From Castor canadensis (lineage: Eukaryota; Chordata; Mammalia; Rodentia; Castoridae): a stretch of DNA of 64,000 nt. Position 1 is the first letter of the stretch; the number at the start of each line of letters is the position of its first letter. Made by a program: the position numbers and the translations under genes. Below the pieces are notes generated by a model. That model saw only the letters and a program-made list of their open reading frames with translations, searched no databases and was not told the origin of the DNA. The DNA is taken from positions 43,504,853-43,568,852 of the forward strand of contig NC_133387.1 in NCBI RefSeq assembly GCF_047511655.1. The letters run 5' to 3'. Positions 11,420-24,000 of the stretch are shown one piece after another.

Positions 11420-12395
11420 AAAAAATATGGAGGTCCCTCAAAAAACTAAAAATAGAGCCACAGATGGTCCAGGGATAACACTCCTGGGCATATATCCAAA
11501 GCCAAAGGAATATGTTCCAGGATAAAATAGAGCCACTTGCACACCAATGTTTATTGCACCACTATTCACAATAGCCAAGCTTTGAAAACAGCCCAAATGC
11601 CCCATGACTCATGAATGGATTAAGAAAATGGAGTTTTATTCTGCCTTAAAGAAGAATGAAATTATGTTATTTGCAAGTAAATTGATGGAAGTGTAGAACA
11701 GCATGCTAAGTAAAGTAAGCCAGGCCCTAAAACTCAAATATCACATGTCTTTCTGCATATGTGGTAGTTAGAACTATAAGTTAAATGTATATATAGATAC
11801 ACTTATGATCATATAAATACAAACACACATCTATTGAGAGAGAGAATAAAATTGTATTAGTGAGCCTATCTGAAGGAATTACAGGAGGTGTTAGAGGTTA
11901 AGAAAAAGTTAAAAAATGAAAAATATTGAAACAGCCTATCTGTACATGAATATAGTGTAATGTACTGTAAGGTGTTGAATATAAGGATAGCATGATGATA
12001 GAGAAAAAGTAAATAAAGGGGAAGTCAATTTGATTAAAAGACAATATATGCAGGCCTGAAGTACCAAGCCAAAACCCCCTTGGACCATCAATATGCTCTC
12101 AAAAAAATGAAGAACCAGAGGATTAAATTATTCTTTTCCAGGGTTGGGTTCTGGGAGTGAAGGTGGTTATAAGAAAAGGGTGAATGAAGGTGTATATGAT
12201 GGGTGTATTTTCTATTCATATGTAAGAATTAAAAAATGAAATCTGTTGAAATTGTTCTAAGAAGGGGGAGGAGTGAAGAGGAAGAATGATTGATGAGGTA
12301 AGTCTAACAAAGACATATTGCAAGCACATATGTAAATATCACAATGCATATCTCTATACAACTATTATATGCTAATAAATTTTTTAAAAGAAAAA
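11420..12395 (+). mobile_element. L1 3' end: ORF2 C-terminal region and 3' UTR
   Basis: ORF2-derived blocks are in order: 'gggcatatatccaaag', 'ttattgcaccactattcacaatagccaa', 'gaatggattaagaaaatgga' and 'agtaaagtaagccaggccc'. They are followed by a long 3' UTR with 'atctgttgaaattgttctaagaaggggg' (12,241-12,268) and an A-rich end near 12,370-12,395. Coding is broken, with a deletion in the 'tggtatctatacacaatgg' region compared with the copy at 20-58. Confidence 0.85.
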
Positions 12396-13269
12396 AATTA
12401 TATACATTCAGGTCTTTTTTGGAAATAAATTTCCTCTGTAGAACATAGAATTCATTAAAATAATAAATAAAATGGAACTGAATATGCAAAACTTTCCAGA
12501 AATTTTATCTCCCAAAAGAAGTTGTGAGCATTCAGGAATTTATTAAAAGTGCATAATTACCCACTATGTATCTCTGTCATTGATAGGGCTGCTTTCTATT
12601 GAGTTACTTATAGAGGAAACACTGGTAAAATTCTACATAGGTAGCAAGTCTAGTAACTCTTTCTATTCTCATTTCTTTGAGAGAGAAGAAAGTAGCCTGA
12701 ATTTTTTCAGGACCAAGTACATTGAAATGGATGGTTTTTAACTTTGTAAAAATAAAGCTAAGAAACTTTTTGCTTTTTTTCATATACAATAAAAGACAAA
12801 TATAACTACTACTTTTCTCTTCTGTTCCTTCTCCCAACTTCAATAAATTCATAGTTTAATTCTGGTGCAGGTGAAATTAATTACTCACTTCTCAGATGGA
12901 GGCTGTTGTCTCATGGGCAGTATATCCTCTCCCAGGCAAAATGTGTCTGTAGAAACTCCTATGAGTGAGTTCAGAGCAGTAGATACATATCTACAGATTA
13001 CACATTCAAGATCATGCCTTCTTCTTCCTCTGGTTCTGGAGGTCAGGAGTGATCTCAGACAACATTTGTAACAAATAAGGATACTATCAGAGTTTCTAAA
13101 TTCTGATTTCTTTAATATTCTCACTTAGTCCAAAAAATTTAACCCTTCACCCTTCATTCTCTGCCTTCAGATTTAAACTTATTCTTAGAAAGAGGCATTT
13201 GAAATACTTGAGTCAAATACGGATTCTTCTCTTTCCAACTATGTGAACTTGAGAAAGTTGAATAAAAGA
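12396..13269. other. Unassigned sequence
   Basis: No gene or repeat is recognised. Overlapping short frames on both strands around 12,865-13,124 are mutual shadows with no known domain. Confidence 0.5.
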
Positions 13270-13272
13270 TCT

Positions 13273-13308
<36 letters not shown>

Positions 13309-13336
13309 TCCCTCCCTCCCTCCCTCCCTCCCTCCC
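13270..13336. repeat. (CT)n(CCCT)n pyrimidine tract
   Basis: This is an uninterrupted 67-base pyrimidine run on the plus strand: CT dinucleotides to about 13,305, then CCCT tetranucleotides to 13,336. The related frame at 13,243-13,515 is an artefact of this repeat. Confidence 0.95.
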
Positions 13337-13654
13337 ACCCTCATGCTCCCATGTTCTTTCTCTACACTGGTATCTGGTTTCCTTTCTCAGTGAAATTAAT
13401 ACCCCTAACTAGCACTTACCTAGCAAGGGTGAGAGAGAGAGTAGGTAGTACCAAGTTGAGCATAAAGCTTGGCCCACTGGATGGTATGGAGAAGGCATCA
13501 TTACTCATAATTTAACAAAGTGAAAAATATGGACATTTATGTTTAATGATTATCATCAGAAGAGTTAAATCTCTTATCCTTTATGGAATTTAAATGACTT
13601 AGCAGTACCCCCATTATAACATTTAAGATATGGCTTTAAATTCATCCACTTACA

Positions 13655-13768
13655 CAACTGAATTACTATTAAAATGTGAGCTCCTTCAGGGCAGGGATTT
13701 TGTGCTTCTTTATATCTACAACACCTAGCACAGTGTGGAGCTCATAATGTTCAATCAATAAATCAGAA
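13655..13768 (+). mobile_element. L2 3' end
   Basis: The classic L2 terminal segment is legible: 'gtgagctccttcagggcagggattttgt' (13,677-13,704), 'acacctagcacagtg' (13,721-13,735), then 'tcaatcaataaat'. It is a better preserved copy than the other L2 relics here. Confidence 0.85.
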
Positions 13769-14404
13769 GGTGAAGAATATGTGGGCTTAGGTGGGGAAGA
13801 AAGGGGTGGGATTTTTAATCCCCTTCTAACTAAGAAAGGAATTGGTGAATTAGGTTAAAAATATAGAAATCATTTAATGAACAATTTCTGAGAGGGTAAT
13901 ATTTAAGCTTTTTAAAATCTTTGTACTAGAACAGGAGGTGGAAATTTTTTCTGTTTGCTATTCTAAAATGTAAATGTGTCTTTTAAAAATAACTTCAGGA
14001 TGCAATTATGCTTATAGAAATATAACTTTTATTTCAGGTACTTAAATAATAAAATGCTGGAGTGGGAGGAAGTCAAAAACAGCAGTTATTTAAAGAAATA
14101 TTTCTAATAAAGCAAACTAGAAATTGGAGCTCCCTTTGAAACCATTCATCAGTTCTCAAGTACCCAGAGTAAAAAGGAGAAGAGAGACTGTGATTAAGGG
14201 CTATCTTGTATCTCTTTAGTTTATATGTCCCTTTTCATAAATGGTTCAACTCATTCTTTTGTCCAAGAGTGAATAGGCCATCTCAAGAGTTTAGCAAAAT
14301 GTCAACATGTGAATGTGTGGCATTGTAAGTAATTAGGGAGAGAGATTAGGCAAGCTTTGTGGACAAAGTAAAGGAGATATAACCAGTACCTGAAAAAATA
14401 CAAA
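13769..14404. other. Unassigned sequence
   Basis: No gene or repeat could be supported. Confidence 0.5.
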
Positions 14405-17400
14405 ATGATAGCACTAACATCAGCAAGATGGTAAAATAAGAAGCTCTTAACTTTCTCTCTTCCCAGGGATAAAATAAATAAAAAGCTGCACTAGAAATAA
14501 ATTCTGTAATTTTCTAGGAAAAATACAGAAGCTATTTGAGAGACTTCTACATTGGCACCACTGGGAAAAAAAATACATATTCAGGTAGTCATGCCTTGAT
14601 CCAAATCCTGAGCATAGGACCCTATTGGAAAGGAGTACCCTACTCTCAGCATCTTCTTGAAGACTGAAGGGTTTGAACCATACATATAATATCTCAATTT
14701 TATAGCCCTTGCCAGTCCTAAATCAACCAGGGCTCAGATATTAAAAGTATTCTAGAAGCAAAGAGAAAAAAGTTGCCTTTAAATGTTCATGTGAGGATTC
14801 TTTGCTATAATCCCCCTTGCTCAGTGAAGTACAAACAAGCATTGCCTATTTCTAAATTTTTCCCAAAAGACACCTGACTGTACATTTCTCTAGCTGATGT
14901 CCAAGATTGAGCCTCCAGCCTTCAAATGTAACTTCATCTAGGAGGGAATTAATAAGGCCTCTGGAAGTCTGAACAGATATGTGAACTCACCATGCCCCTG
15001 CTCTCCCCAGCTTACTCAAGCAATGAAACCAAGGCTTTATTGTCTCATTGGAAAAATAACTACACATTAAGCACCCTAATATTTAAAGTAGAAACAAGGA
15101 ACACTGACTCCTAAATCACTTAGTTCTGAGAGGTGCAAGTCTCAGCATTTTCTGTTTTTCCAGAAGAAGAGAACAAATATGTGTTTAAACATATGTAAGA
15201 GCATTATTGGAGAAAATTCCTCCTCACTCAGTACAGAGCAAGTAGGCAAGTGACCCAGCTCCCAGTTTCTAACAGGAAGAGATTGAATTGCATGTTTAAT
15301 GTCTCTTCCTTCCCTGCTGCTGCTCATGTATCAGTCTTATAACTAGCCTGCATCTGGATGCTGACAGAGCAGGCAATTATTAGTCCTCTGAGATCCTCAA
15401 TGAGTGGATGAACACTTCCACAGCTGCCCTGTACCCCTTGGCTTGCTCCCGAGGTAAAACACAGGAAAGGGAAAAAACATCCAGAAAACCAAAAGAACAC
15501 AATAAAATGGGTACAAAAGAGACCTCACAAAACAATGTAATTGAATAACTAAAAGTTAAATAGAGGATTTTGCAGAAAGAGAAAATTAACTTGTTATGTA
15601 AAAGAGAGCCTGTATAAGATTACTAGCAGATTTTTCATCAGAAACTCTGAAGGGCAGAAAGAATGGAATCATATATTTAAAGGCCTGAATGAAAAAATAA
15701 TTAATGAGAAATACTATACCCAGCAATTTGTCCTTCAAAAATAAAAGAGAGATACAGGCTTTCTCAGATAAAAACAGAGGGAAGTTAATACTACTAGACC
15801 TGCCTTACCACTGCAGAGGAGCTAATATAGAAACCTTAAAGCAACAGAGGTCAATATGGGAAGGTGATCAGGAACTAGTGAAAAGGTCAAGTAGAGATGA
15901 ATCAATTTGGGTTGTAACACACTTGTGCATGAAAGCAATGCTAGTAATCTCTGTGTATAGCTATTCTTATCTCAACTAAAGGAAGTTCTTCAAATTGAAA
16001 TACAAGGATAATAAACAGCAACCGAAAAGCTTATGAAGGTAGGAAGGAAACTCATTAGTAGAGTTACCTCTCTGTATCTAGACATATAAATTGCTGTATT
16101 ACTACAAAGTGAGTGGATAATTCACTTCTAATTCTGCTAGAAAAGTTAAAAGTATTAAAATAACTCTATATTACATTAATGGATACATAGTATAAACAGA
16201 TAAAATCTGGGACATCAATAACATAAATCTCAGAGGAGAGACACAATGTGGTGGATTTTTATAGGCAAACAGAGTGAGCTATTAGCTTAACATACACTGT
16301 TGTGGTTATAAGATATTTTATGCAAGCCCCTTAGAAACCACAAATAAAATACTAGTACAAGATATATAAAGGAAAAAAGAGAGGAACTAAAATTAATCCA
16401 TACAATAAAACAACTCCTAAAGAATTGGGGAAAAGAAACTGTACTACAAACAGAAAACTAGAAAATAGCAGGAATAAATCCCTTTCTTTCAATAATCACT
16501 TCAAATGTAAATGGACCAATCTCCCCAATTAAAATGAAACAGAATGTTTAGTGAATTTTTAAAATACCAATATCCAAGTGTGTGCTATCTACCAAAAAAC
16601 TTAGTTTAAATTTAAGGAAACACATAGGCTGAAACTAAAAGTGTAGAAAAAGACAATCCACAGAAATACCAACTAAAAGAAAGAGGAAGTGCTCATATTT
16701 ATATTAAGTAAATTTTAAGTCAAAAATCATCTTTCTGGAACAGAATATCATTATGTAATGACAAAAGGATGAACTCATTAGGAACACCTAACAATTTTAA
16801 ACATATACCTACCCAACTACAAGCACTTACATATGTAAAGCTAATATGGATAGATTAGAAAGGAGAAATTGGCCTCAATATAATAATAGTAGGAAACATC
16901 AATGTATCACTTCAATAATAGAATATCTACACACAAAATCAACCAAAAAACCCCAACAGACTGGAATAACCATATACATCAAATAAACCTACCCACATAC
17001 AGAACTTCCCTACCAACAGTATAAGAATACACTTGTTCTCAAACACATACAGAATGTTCCCCAGGACAGACTGCATGTTATGTTACAAAACAAATGTCAA
17101 CAAGTTAAAGAAGACTGAAGTAACTCAAAGTATCTTTTCTAACCACAACAGAGTGAAACTAGACATCAATAAAAGTAAGAGAGTGGAAAAATTCACAGAT
17201 TTGGAAATGAAATAATATACTTTTAAACAATCTGTGTCTCAAATAGAAAACAAAAGGGGGAGATAAAATTATCTCTAGAGAAGAAAAAATGAAATATACT
17301 AAAGATCCAGCAAATGCTGTACTAAAGAGGAAGATTATAGAGGTGAATAATTGCAGAAGAAATATTCAACCTAACTTTACACCTCAAGAACAAGCAAATA

Positions 17401-18300
17401 GTTTTATATATAGAGAGAAAAAGAGATTATGAACCAAAAGTGTAGGAAGTTGGAGATAGATAAATGTGGTAATAAAGAGGAAAAGGAAAGGAATTGTTCA
17501 GGATCTTGACTGTAATATTGGTTGTACAAACCTACACTTGTATAAAATTGAATGCAACCAAATATTCATACACACACATAAATACAAATAAAACTAAGGA
17601 AATTAGAACACAAAAAGTAGATTATTTGAATGTCAGTATGTTGGTCATGGTATTTTACTATAGTTTTCAGGATGCTACCAATGAGGAAAACTGAGTAAAG
17701 GGTACATGGGAGTTCTCAATTATTTCTTACAACTACATATGAACCTACAGTTATCTAATAAATTTTAAGTAAAAAACACACATTTAAAAAAAAGAATGGT
17801 CATAATGGATGCATATGGAAAAATATCCTCAGAGATTTTTATATACAATAGTATTGTATGTAAAATATTGCAGAACCAAGAATAGATAAATTTTAAACAC
17901 ATATAACTTAGTAAGACTAAATCAAAAATCAATAGAAAGCATGAAAAGAGCAACAAGCAATGAAGGAATTCAAAATATCAATCAAATCTACCAAATAAAA
18001 AAATTCCCAGGACCAGATCAGAGGGACTCATAGCTGAATTATACAAAATATTTAAAGAAGAATTCATACTAATTTTCTTTAACTTTACTTAAACATAATA
18101 ATAGAGATAATACTTCCCAATTTTTATATCAGGCCAGAATCACTCTGACACCAAAACCCTGCAAATATATCACAAGAAAGAAAACTAAAGAGGCAGAAAA
18201 CAGGAGCATAAACAGGAAACATAAAAGACTGATCAATACAAGTAGACATGGAAATAACAAAACTGATAAATACACAAGATTTTAAGTAGTCCATTATAAT
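14405..18300 (+). mobile_element. Old L1M: 5' region, ORF1 end, endonuclease and RT start
   Basis: The left end 'catcagcaagatggtaaaataagaagc' (14,420-14,446) resembles the start of ancient L1M 5' regions. A block at about 15,630-15,815 corresponds to the ORF1 C-terminal domain ('cccagcaatttgtccttcaaaaat'...'ctactagacctgccttac'). 'tcaataatcacttcaaatgtaaatggacc' (16,489-16,517) is the start of ORF2. Endonuclease and linker sequence follows to about 17,400, and RT sequence at 17,930-18,240 ('ttcccaggaccagatcag', 'atcaggccagaatcactctgacaccaaaacc'). All frames are destroyed. An insertion at 15,852-15,978 belongs to a younger L1. The piece at about 17,420-17,925 is not clearly L1 and may be another insertion. 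Confidence 0.75.
15852..15978 (+). mobile_element. Younger L1 3' UTR fragment inside the old L1M
   Basis: The stretch with 'caatttgggttgtaacaca', 'catgaaagcaatgctagtaatctctgtgtatagctattc' matches the reverse complement of 38,350-38,470 and the 'tgtatagctatccttatctcaact' of 462-484. It is therefore an L1 3' UTR fragment. It lacks the terminal A-tail, so it is a remnant or an internally deleted copy. Confidence 0.7.
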
Positions 18301-18559
18301 TCATATAAACATGTTCAAAAATGAAAATAAAATATAAAAGTAAAGATACACAAAATCATCTGTGAAACAGTTTTAAGTATTCTAATTTAGATGTATTGGG
18401 AGTGCCAGAAATGGAAAGAGACAAACGTATATTTTTAAAGGAAGAAGAAAATTCACAAAATTTAATGAACTCTATGAACACACAGATACAAATAATTTAA
18501 TGAGTTCAAAACATAAAAAACATAAAGTACATCAAGGACCATCATATTGAAAATGTTAA

Positions 18560-18760
18560 TATAGTGCAAATATATTTCATATATGTACATGAAAAAATGA
18601 TACCTGTTGAAATTATTTCAGGAATTGGGAGAGGAGGGATAACAAAAAATGGTGGAAGAGGTGAGTTCAAGTATGATATATATGATATAATGTAAGAACT
18701 TTGTAAATGCTACAATGTACCCCCACCCAGCATAACACTAAAAAAAAGTCTAAAACTACT
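18560..18760 (+). mobile_element. L1 3' UTR fragment
   Basis: It contains 'cctgttgaaattatttcaggaattggg' (18,603-18,629), a G-rich purine tract, 'gtaaatgctacaatgtaccccc' (18,702-18,723) and an A-rich tail. This is the same terminal family as at 2,130-2,512 and 20,218-20,790. Confidence 0.75.
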
Positions 18761-18778
18761 GATAAGGAAATAATGCTA

Positions 18779-18868
18779 AGTACCGGGTGTGTGGATTGAG
18801 TGGTAGAGATCTTGCCTCACAAGTGTGTGGTCCTGATTCAATCCCCAATGCCACAAAAAGAAATAAAA
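18779..18868 (+). mobile_element. ID-type (tRNA-derived) SINE
   Basis: The A-box-like 'gattgagtggtagagatcttgcc' and B-box-like 'ggtcctgattcaatccc' are at the expected spacing, followed by 'caatgccacaaaaag' and an A-rich tail. The tRNA-Ala-like promoter arrangement defines the ID/dID family. No internal coding. Confidence 0.85.
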
Positions 18869-18929
18869 ACTACATAAAAATCAACAACAAAATGGCTTAT
18901 TGCATGCCATTTTGAAATGATAAGAAGTA

Positions 18930-20217
18930 CAACAGACTTATTTCATGAAGTCATACTAGCCAGTAGACAATAGAAAAATCTTTAAATTTTGAAAAGAAAA
19001 TAATCATCAATACAAGATTTTATACCCTATGAAATAACATTTAAAAGCGAAAGTGAATTTAGTATTATTTTTTAAATGGAGATAATCCCTTGATAACACA
19101 CTTGCACTATAATAAATATGAGAGTTATTCCAAGAAAAGAAAATGAAAACAAAGAAAGATGTTCAATTATTACCAAATTAAACATAGCAATCTATAAAAA
19201 GGACAATATGAGTGTGGATTTTAGACCAGAAAAGCAGGGCTGGTTTTATTTATATTTGAAAATTAGTGAACACAATTGTTACCACCAATGCACTAATAAA
19301 AAAATAAAGAAAAGTCATATGATAATATTAAGACAGCAAAAAGTATTTTCAAGATTTAACATGCATTATTAAAGGTAAAAATTCAGCAAATTAAGAATAC
19401 AAAGGAATTGCCACAGCATATAGATAATACCATACTAATTATCAAAGACAGCGTGTCTTCTACCAAAGAAGTATGCCACTAGTATTCAATTATGCAATAC
19501 ATCAAGAAAATAGGGAGAAAACCCATATGGATTAGAACCCATATGGAAGAACCAAAACTCTATTTTACAAAAAAAATAGCTTTAAAATTACAGCAAAGAA
19601 TGCTATGTAAACTAATATGTGAACATTGTCACATGTTAAATGAACCATCTATACAATTCAACTGTGATTTTATATACTAGCAAGCAACAATTACATTTTA
19701 AAATAAAAATACAGTAACTTTAGTAGTAGACTCAAGCATATAAAATGTATAGTGAGAATTTTAACAAGAAATTAATATTTTACAAGAAATGAATAATAAA
19801 TTCATAAAGGAGAAACTATAAAACATTGCAGAAAACAAATTAATAAGCCCAAAATAAATGGAAAGAAAAACTATTCACAGGGCAGAAAACTCAATGTGGT
19901 TAAGATGAAAATCATCCCAAACTTATCTACAGGTTAAACAAAATTTCTAAACCATGTTAGAGACTTGTTGGTAGAAAGTATAAGTCTAAACCTAAAATTG
20001 ATATGGAAAGTAAATACCAAGAATAGAAGAAACCATTTTGAAAAGTGGAAATATAATGAAAGACATAAACTTACTCATTTCAAAACATTCTGTAAGGCTA
20101 CAATAATCAAAGCAATTCTTTTTGGCATAAGAATGGATATGTAGATAAGCAGAACAAAATGGAAACTCCAGAAAGAGATCCATCTATATGGTCAATTAAT
20201 ATTCAACAAATGTATCT
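18930..20217 (+). mobile_element. Old L1M, ORF1 end and RT-to-C-terminal blocks
   Basis: 18,930-19,380 resembles an old L1M/HAL1-type ORF1 end ('agacaatagaaaaatctttaaattttgaaaag', 'attttataccctat'). From about 19,400 the sequence follows ORF2: RT-palm derivative, then 'gaaactataaaacattgcagaaaac', 'gttaagatgaaaatcatcccaaac' and 'gaccaatttt..' type blocks to 'tatatggtcaattaatattcaacaaa' (20,187-20,212). It is full of stops and frameshifts. It is probably the continuation, or a second copy, of the L1M that begins at 14,405. Confidence 0.7.
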
Positions 20218-20790
20218 CAGTACTTGAGCAGGTCAAAGTCAGGGGAGGTCACATATGTGAAAGGGAGGGTAAAAGAAGGAAGTTAAGGAGGTGAAGATGG
20301 TTGATACACTCTCTATATAAGAATGAATAGAGATTTTTTAAACCTGTTGAAATCATGAAAAGGGGACTAAGGAAGAAAGAAGAAAAATAGAGATGAACCA
20401 TTTCATATTTTAATACATATATACATGGAAATGTCATAAAGAAACTGTCTGTGTAGCTGTCTTAAATAAACAAAAATGTTATTTTTTTTTTTTTTACAAA
20501 ATTGGAGAAAAGGAGTGCAGAACAGGTCTTGTCTAGAGGAGTTGGTACCAGTGGGAGGAAGAATGAGGTGTGGAAAGCATGTGGGAGTGTAAATAAAGTG
20601 TAAATCTGTGTAGTTATGTATATAAGTGGAAAAATGACACCTGTTAAAACTGTTCCAGGAATGGGGAAGGGGAGAATAAAGGAGAGTACTGGGAAGGGTG
20701 AATTCAAGTCTGAAATATTTCATATATTGTGAGAACTATTGTGAATGTCATAATGTACCCCTGCCCAGCACAATAATAAAAATAGTAACC
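20218..20790 (+). mobile_element. L1 3' UTR, older lineage-specific subfamily
   Basis: The 'cctgttaaaactgttccaggaatgggg' block (20,641-20,667), the G-rich tract, 'gaatgtcataatgtacccctgcccagcacaataataaa' (20,732-20,769) and the upstream 'acatatatacatggaaatgtcataaag' region (20,415-20,441) match 2,130-2,512. An earlier 'aacctgttgaaatcatgaaaagggga' at 20,341-20,366 suggests a second partial copy or internal duplication. Confidence 0.7.
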
Positions 20791-20839
20791 AAAAAATGAT
20801 AATGGGTTAGAGATATAGAAAATTGTGCTGAAGCAATCG

Positions 20840-21260
20840 TATATTTATATAGAAAATAATATACCTTAACTCTAATTTTATACCACGAAAAAAATTAACT
20901 CAAAATGGATCATACTGTTGTACAAGAACTAAAATTGAACATGAAAATGTTTATAAAGATTTTATTCATAAAAGCCCAAATTGTTCATCAAGTAGTGAGT
21001 GAACACATTTTACTTCCTCTGGAATACTGTTCAGCAATAAAAACAAATGATATATCTAACAGCACAATTTCATCTTCAAGCATTGTTAGTGAAAACACAT
21101 CAGGTCAACATTCTGCTTCATAAAAATTATGTGAAATTCTAGAAATGACAGTAATACCTATAAGAAGATAATTAGTAGCCAGTTGTGGGAGTATGCGAAT
21201 AAATTTACTGCCCTGGAGCATGAGAGAGCACTTTTAAGTAATAAAAATACTCCAGTTAAC
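20840..21260 (+). mobile_element. Old L1M ORF2 C-terminal fragment
   Basis: 'aactcaaaatggatcatactgttgtacaagaactaaaattgaacatg' followed by 'ggaatactgttcagcaataaaaac' are L1M ORF2 blocks in the correct order. This is probably the rest of the L1M interrupted at 20,218 by the younger L1 3' UTR. It is diverged and non-coding. Confidence 0.6.
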
Positions 21261-21839
21261 AAACACAACCATATATTTATATGCTATATACATGAAATTG
21301 CTAAAATTTAATGTAAATGATAACTTGAATTATATAAATCATAAAATATTATTTTGTAAAGGCAATTTTAAGAAGCATTTTGTGTATGATTATATTTCAA
21401 AGCCATGGACAGACATTATAGATACTCTAAACTCACAGCCTAGCCTGGTATTGAATGACTTTTTGTAAGTACACAATCTATTAGATTGGAAGTTTCACCT
21501 AACTTTGGTTTAACTGGTTTTGCTTCATAATTAATATGGATAAGCTTCATTTCAGCTCTTTATTGGCTAGGTTCCTGTGCTCTTTTGAAAAAGCCTGGCT
21601 TTTTTTTTCTTAAGTTCATTGCAGATTTGTTTAATCTTTCCATATTTATTTGCAGGAATCATATTATATATAATACTTCTTCATTAATATATGTATTTCA
21701 TATATTGCTTTGTTTATTTTACTTATCATTCATTTTGATGGAGAATTGATCTTTATTTTCACATTAATTTTATTAATTTATGCTTTCTGATCAGTTTTCT
21801 GAAAGCAATTTATATATGGTATTCCCCAAATGTGTAGCT
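21261..21839. other. AT-rich sequence, nothing assigned
   Basis: No gene or clear repeat. The right side may be further L1M decayed beyond recognition. Confidence 0.4.
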
Positions 21840-22420
21840 TTCATGTTTAAGTTTCATTAAATGGAATTTTAGTTTTGAAATGAGTTAGGGATATAAGTCT
21901 TTATCTTTTTCCTATGTATTACCTACTGTACAAGCCAAATTATAGAAAAGAAATTCATTCTCCTGCTTATCTGCCATGTTTTTTCTGTCATATATTAATT
22001 TCTATATATGAGTGTGGATATACTTTTGAACTTATTTTTCTATTTCAGATCTATTCATCTAGTTCAATGCCATTATAAACAAGTTTAGTTACTGTTTCAT
22101 AAATTGTTCATGTAATTTTTATTATAGAAAGCTCCACCACTAGAATTTATTCTTGTCTTCTAAATAAGTTAAATGAGCTTAAGTTTCACAAGCAGACTTT
22201 GAGTTTTTCATTGCAATTACATTGAGCTTTAAAATTCGTTTTTAGGAAATTTTTCTGAGTTCTAATTTTTATCATTTTTTCATATATTTGGCTGTATTCA
22301 TTATGATACTTATCAAGATGTGTAGTATACCATGCAAGAAGATAAAAAAATGTCTCAACACAATTTTCAAAATGCTTATAATGAGAAGAGAAATGTGCAG
22401 TTTTAAAAAACATAAGTAGC
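21840..22420 (-). mobile_element. Old L1M ORF2 fragment, antisense
   Basis: The plus strand reads as antisense L1M ORF2: 'tctttatctttttcc', 'tttctatttcagatctattcatctagttcaatgccat', 'ttattatagaaagctcc', then 'gcaattacattgagct'. The blocks are in the order seen in antisense copies of the ORF2 C-terminal third. It is very diverged. Confidence 0.55.
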
Positions 22421-23842
22421 TATTTTTATATTTATCACTTTATAAAGGAAACTGTTCCTGTTTCAGATCAATGCATATAGGTAAATCAATGACAGACTAA
22501 CAGTACAGATCATATATTAAATCTGGGGTTTATTCAGTTATTTTGGAATTGAAATTATGTGTAAATCCAAACACCATTCAAAATTTTGATACCACTATTA
22601 ATCAAGTCAGCTCTATGACCTACATATTACTTATGGGTGAACATAATATGCCTAGGGAAGTAGATAAAAGCAAGTTATGTACATACATTGGTCGGTAGAT
22701 GGCTATAAATGAATAGGGACTTCATACTCATTAAGTGAAATAAAATGTACACTGAGAGGACAGTAAAATACAACAGAGGTCATCAACTAAAGAAAACATG
22801 AATTTCTACTAAATACTAGTAAATTTAAATTTAATTGCATAAGATTAGTAAATTAATTCTGAGAACACAATTCCAAATGAAAAATATTTTATAGCATATA
22901 TTTGCTCAAATATCAATGTCACAACAAGTTCTGACATCAAATCATTTTACTTACAAAAGTCACATATCTCTCACAACAATCTTTGTAAGAGACATAGAAT
23001 TTATTAGGTTGTACATAAGTAATCCAATCGATGATTTTTAGAAATCATTTATGTAGTTGATATACGTTTTTTTTTACTTATCTAACTTATTAACGTAGAC
23101 GATACTAAAACAAAGAAATGGATCCACCTCCCAGAATACAACTTAAACCTGAATAAGGTAATGTAAAAATCAGTCTTTTTGATAAATAAAACATTATTTC
23201 CCTCTGTCATCCATTATTCTAACATACTTTTTGACTCTTTTCCGAAAGTCCTCAAATTTCTCAAAGTTCACCCCGTACTAAACATTTTCTTGCCTTACCT
23301 CCATTTTACTTGCAATCTAACAGTGTCTATTGTTAGATCAAAATCCTCCTTCTTCTGGCATTTGAGGATGAAGAAGACCAGCTAGCTCCATGAATCCCAG
23401 TATAAAGATATCCTGATTTTTTGCTAAGGAGTATCCACTACAAATCTAATTATCTCTCTACCTGGTCTTCTACATGGAAAAGGGATGAGGAGGTCATTCA
23501 CTGGTAATGAGTTTTGCTCTGTCTTATATTAAAATTTCAGGTTCTTGGTGAGTTCTTTAGTCTATTCAAAACACTTTTGAATTTAGCCATGATTTAAGAA
23601 ATGTTTTTGCCATAAGCTGATAATAAAAAAAAAAAAATAGGTTCTACTAAAGTTTAAGTTGCCTACAAGGTAAAAAGTTTGCTGGGTTCTTTACCATAAT
23701 ATATTTTCACCATAAAATGATAAACATTAGCCTGATACAATGTCCTTTGTACGAAGTGAAACAATTCATGAAATATAAAAAAATAAAAATAAAAACAAGC
23801 TAGATTTTTGTTGTTGCTAACATTGTATCAAGTGTTGCATCC
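22421..23842. other. AT-rich sequence, nothing assigned
   Basis: It holds an A-run at 23,624-23,638 but no recognisable element or gene. Confidence 0.5.
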
Positions 23843-24000
23843 ATTGACCTGGAATAGAAGACCTGAGGTTTGAGTCCAAGTTCCATCATTTATTAGGTTC
23901 AGAACCTTGCAAAATTCTGCACTGTGTTTTTTAGAACATAAAAAAAATGGTGATCTACTTGACCTGTCTAATGACAATTGTTATAAAGTAATCCAATGCT
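23843..24000 (+). mobile_element. MIR SINE
   Basis: MIR features are in order: 'cctgaggtttgagtccaagttccatcatttattag' (core, corresponding to 'gggttcaaatcctggctctgcc'), 'aaccttgcaaaattctgc', a diverged 'aaaaaatggtgat' (from 'aaaatggggat') and 'aatgacaattgttataaagtaa'. It is ancient and mutated. Confidence 0.65.

Noticed and set aside
13243..13515. 90-codon Ser/Leu/Pro-rich frame
   Set aside because: It is created by the CT and CCCT microsatellite.
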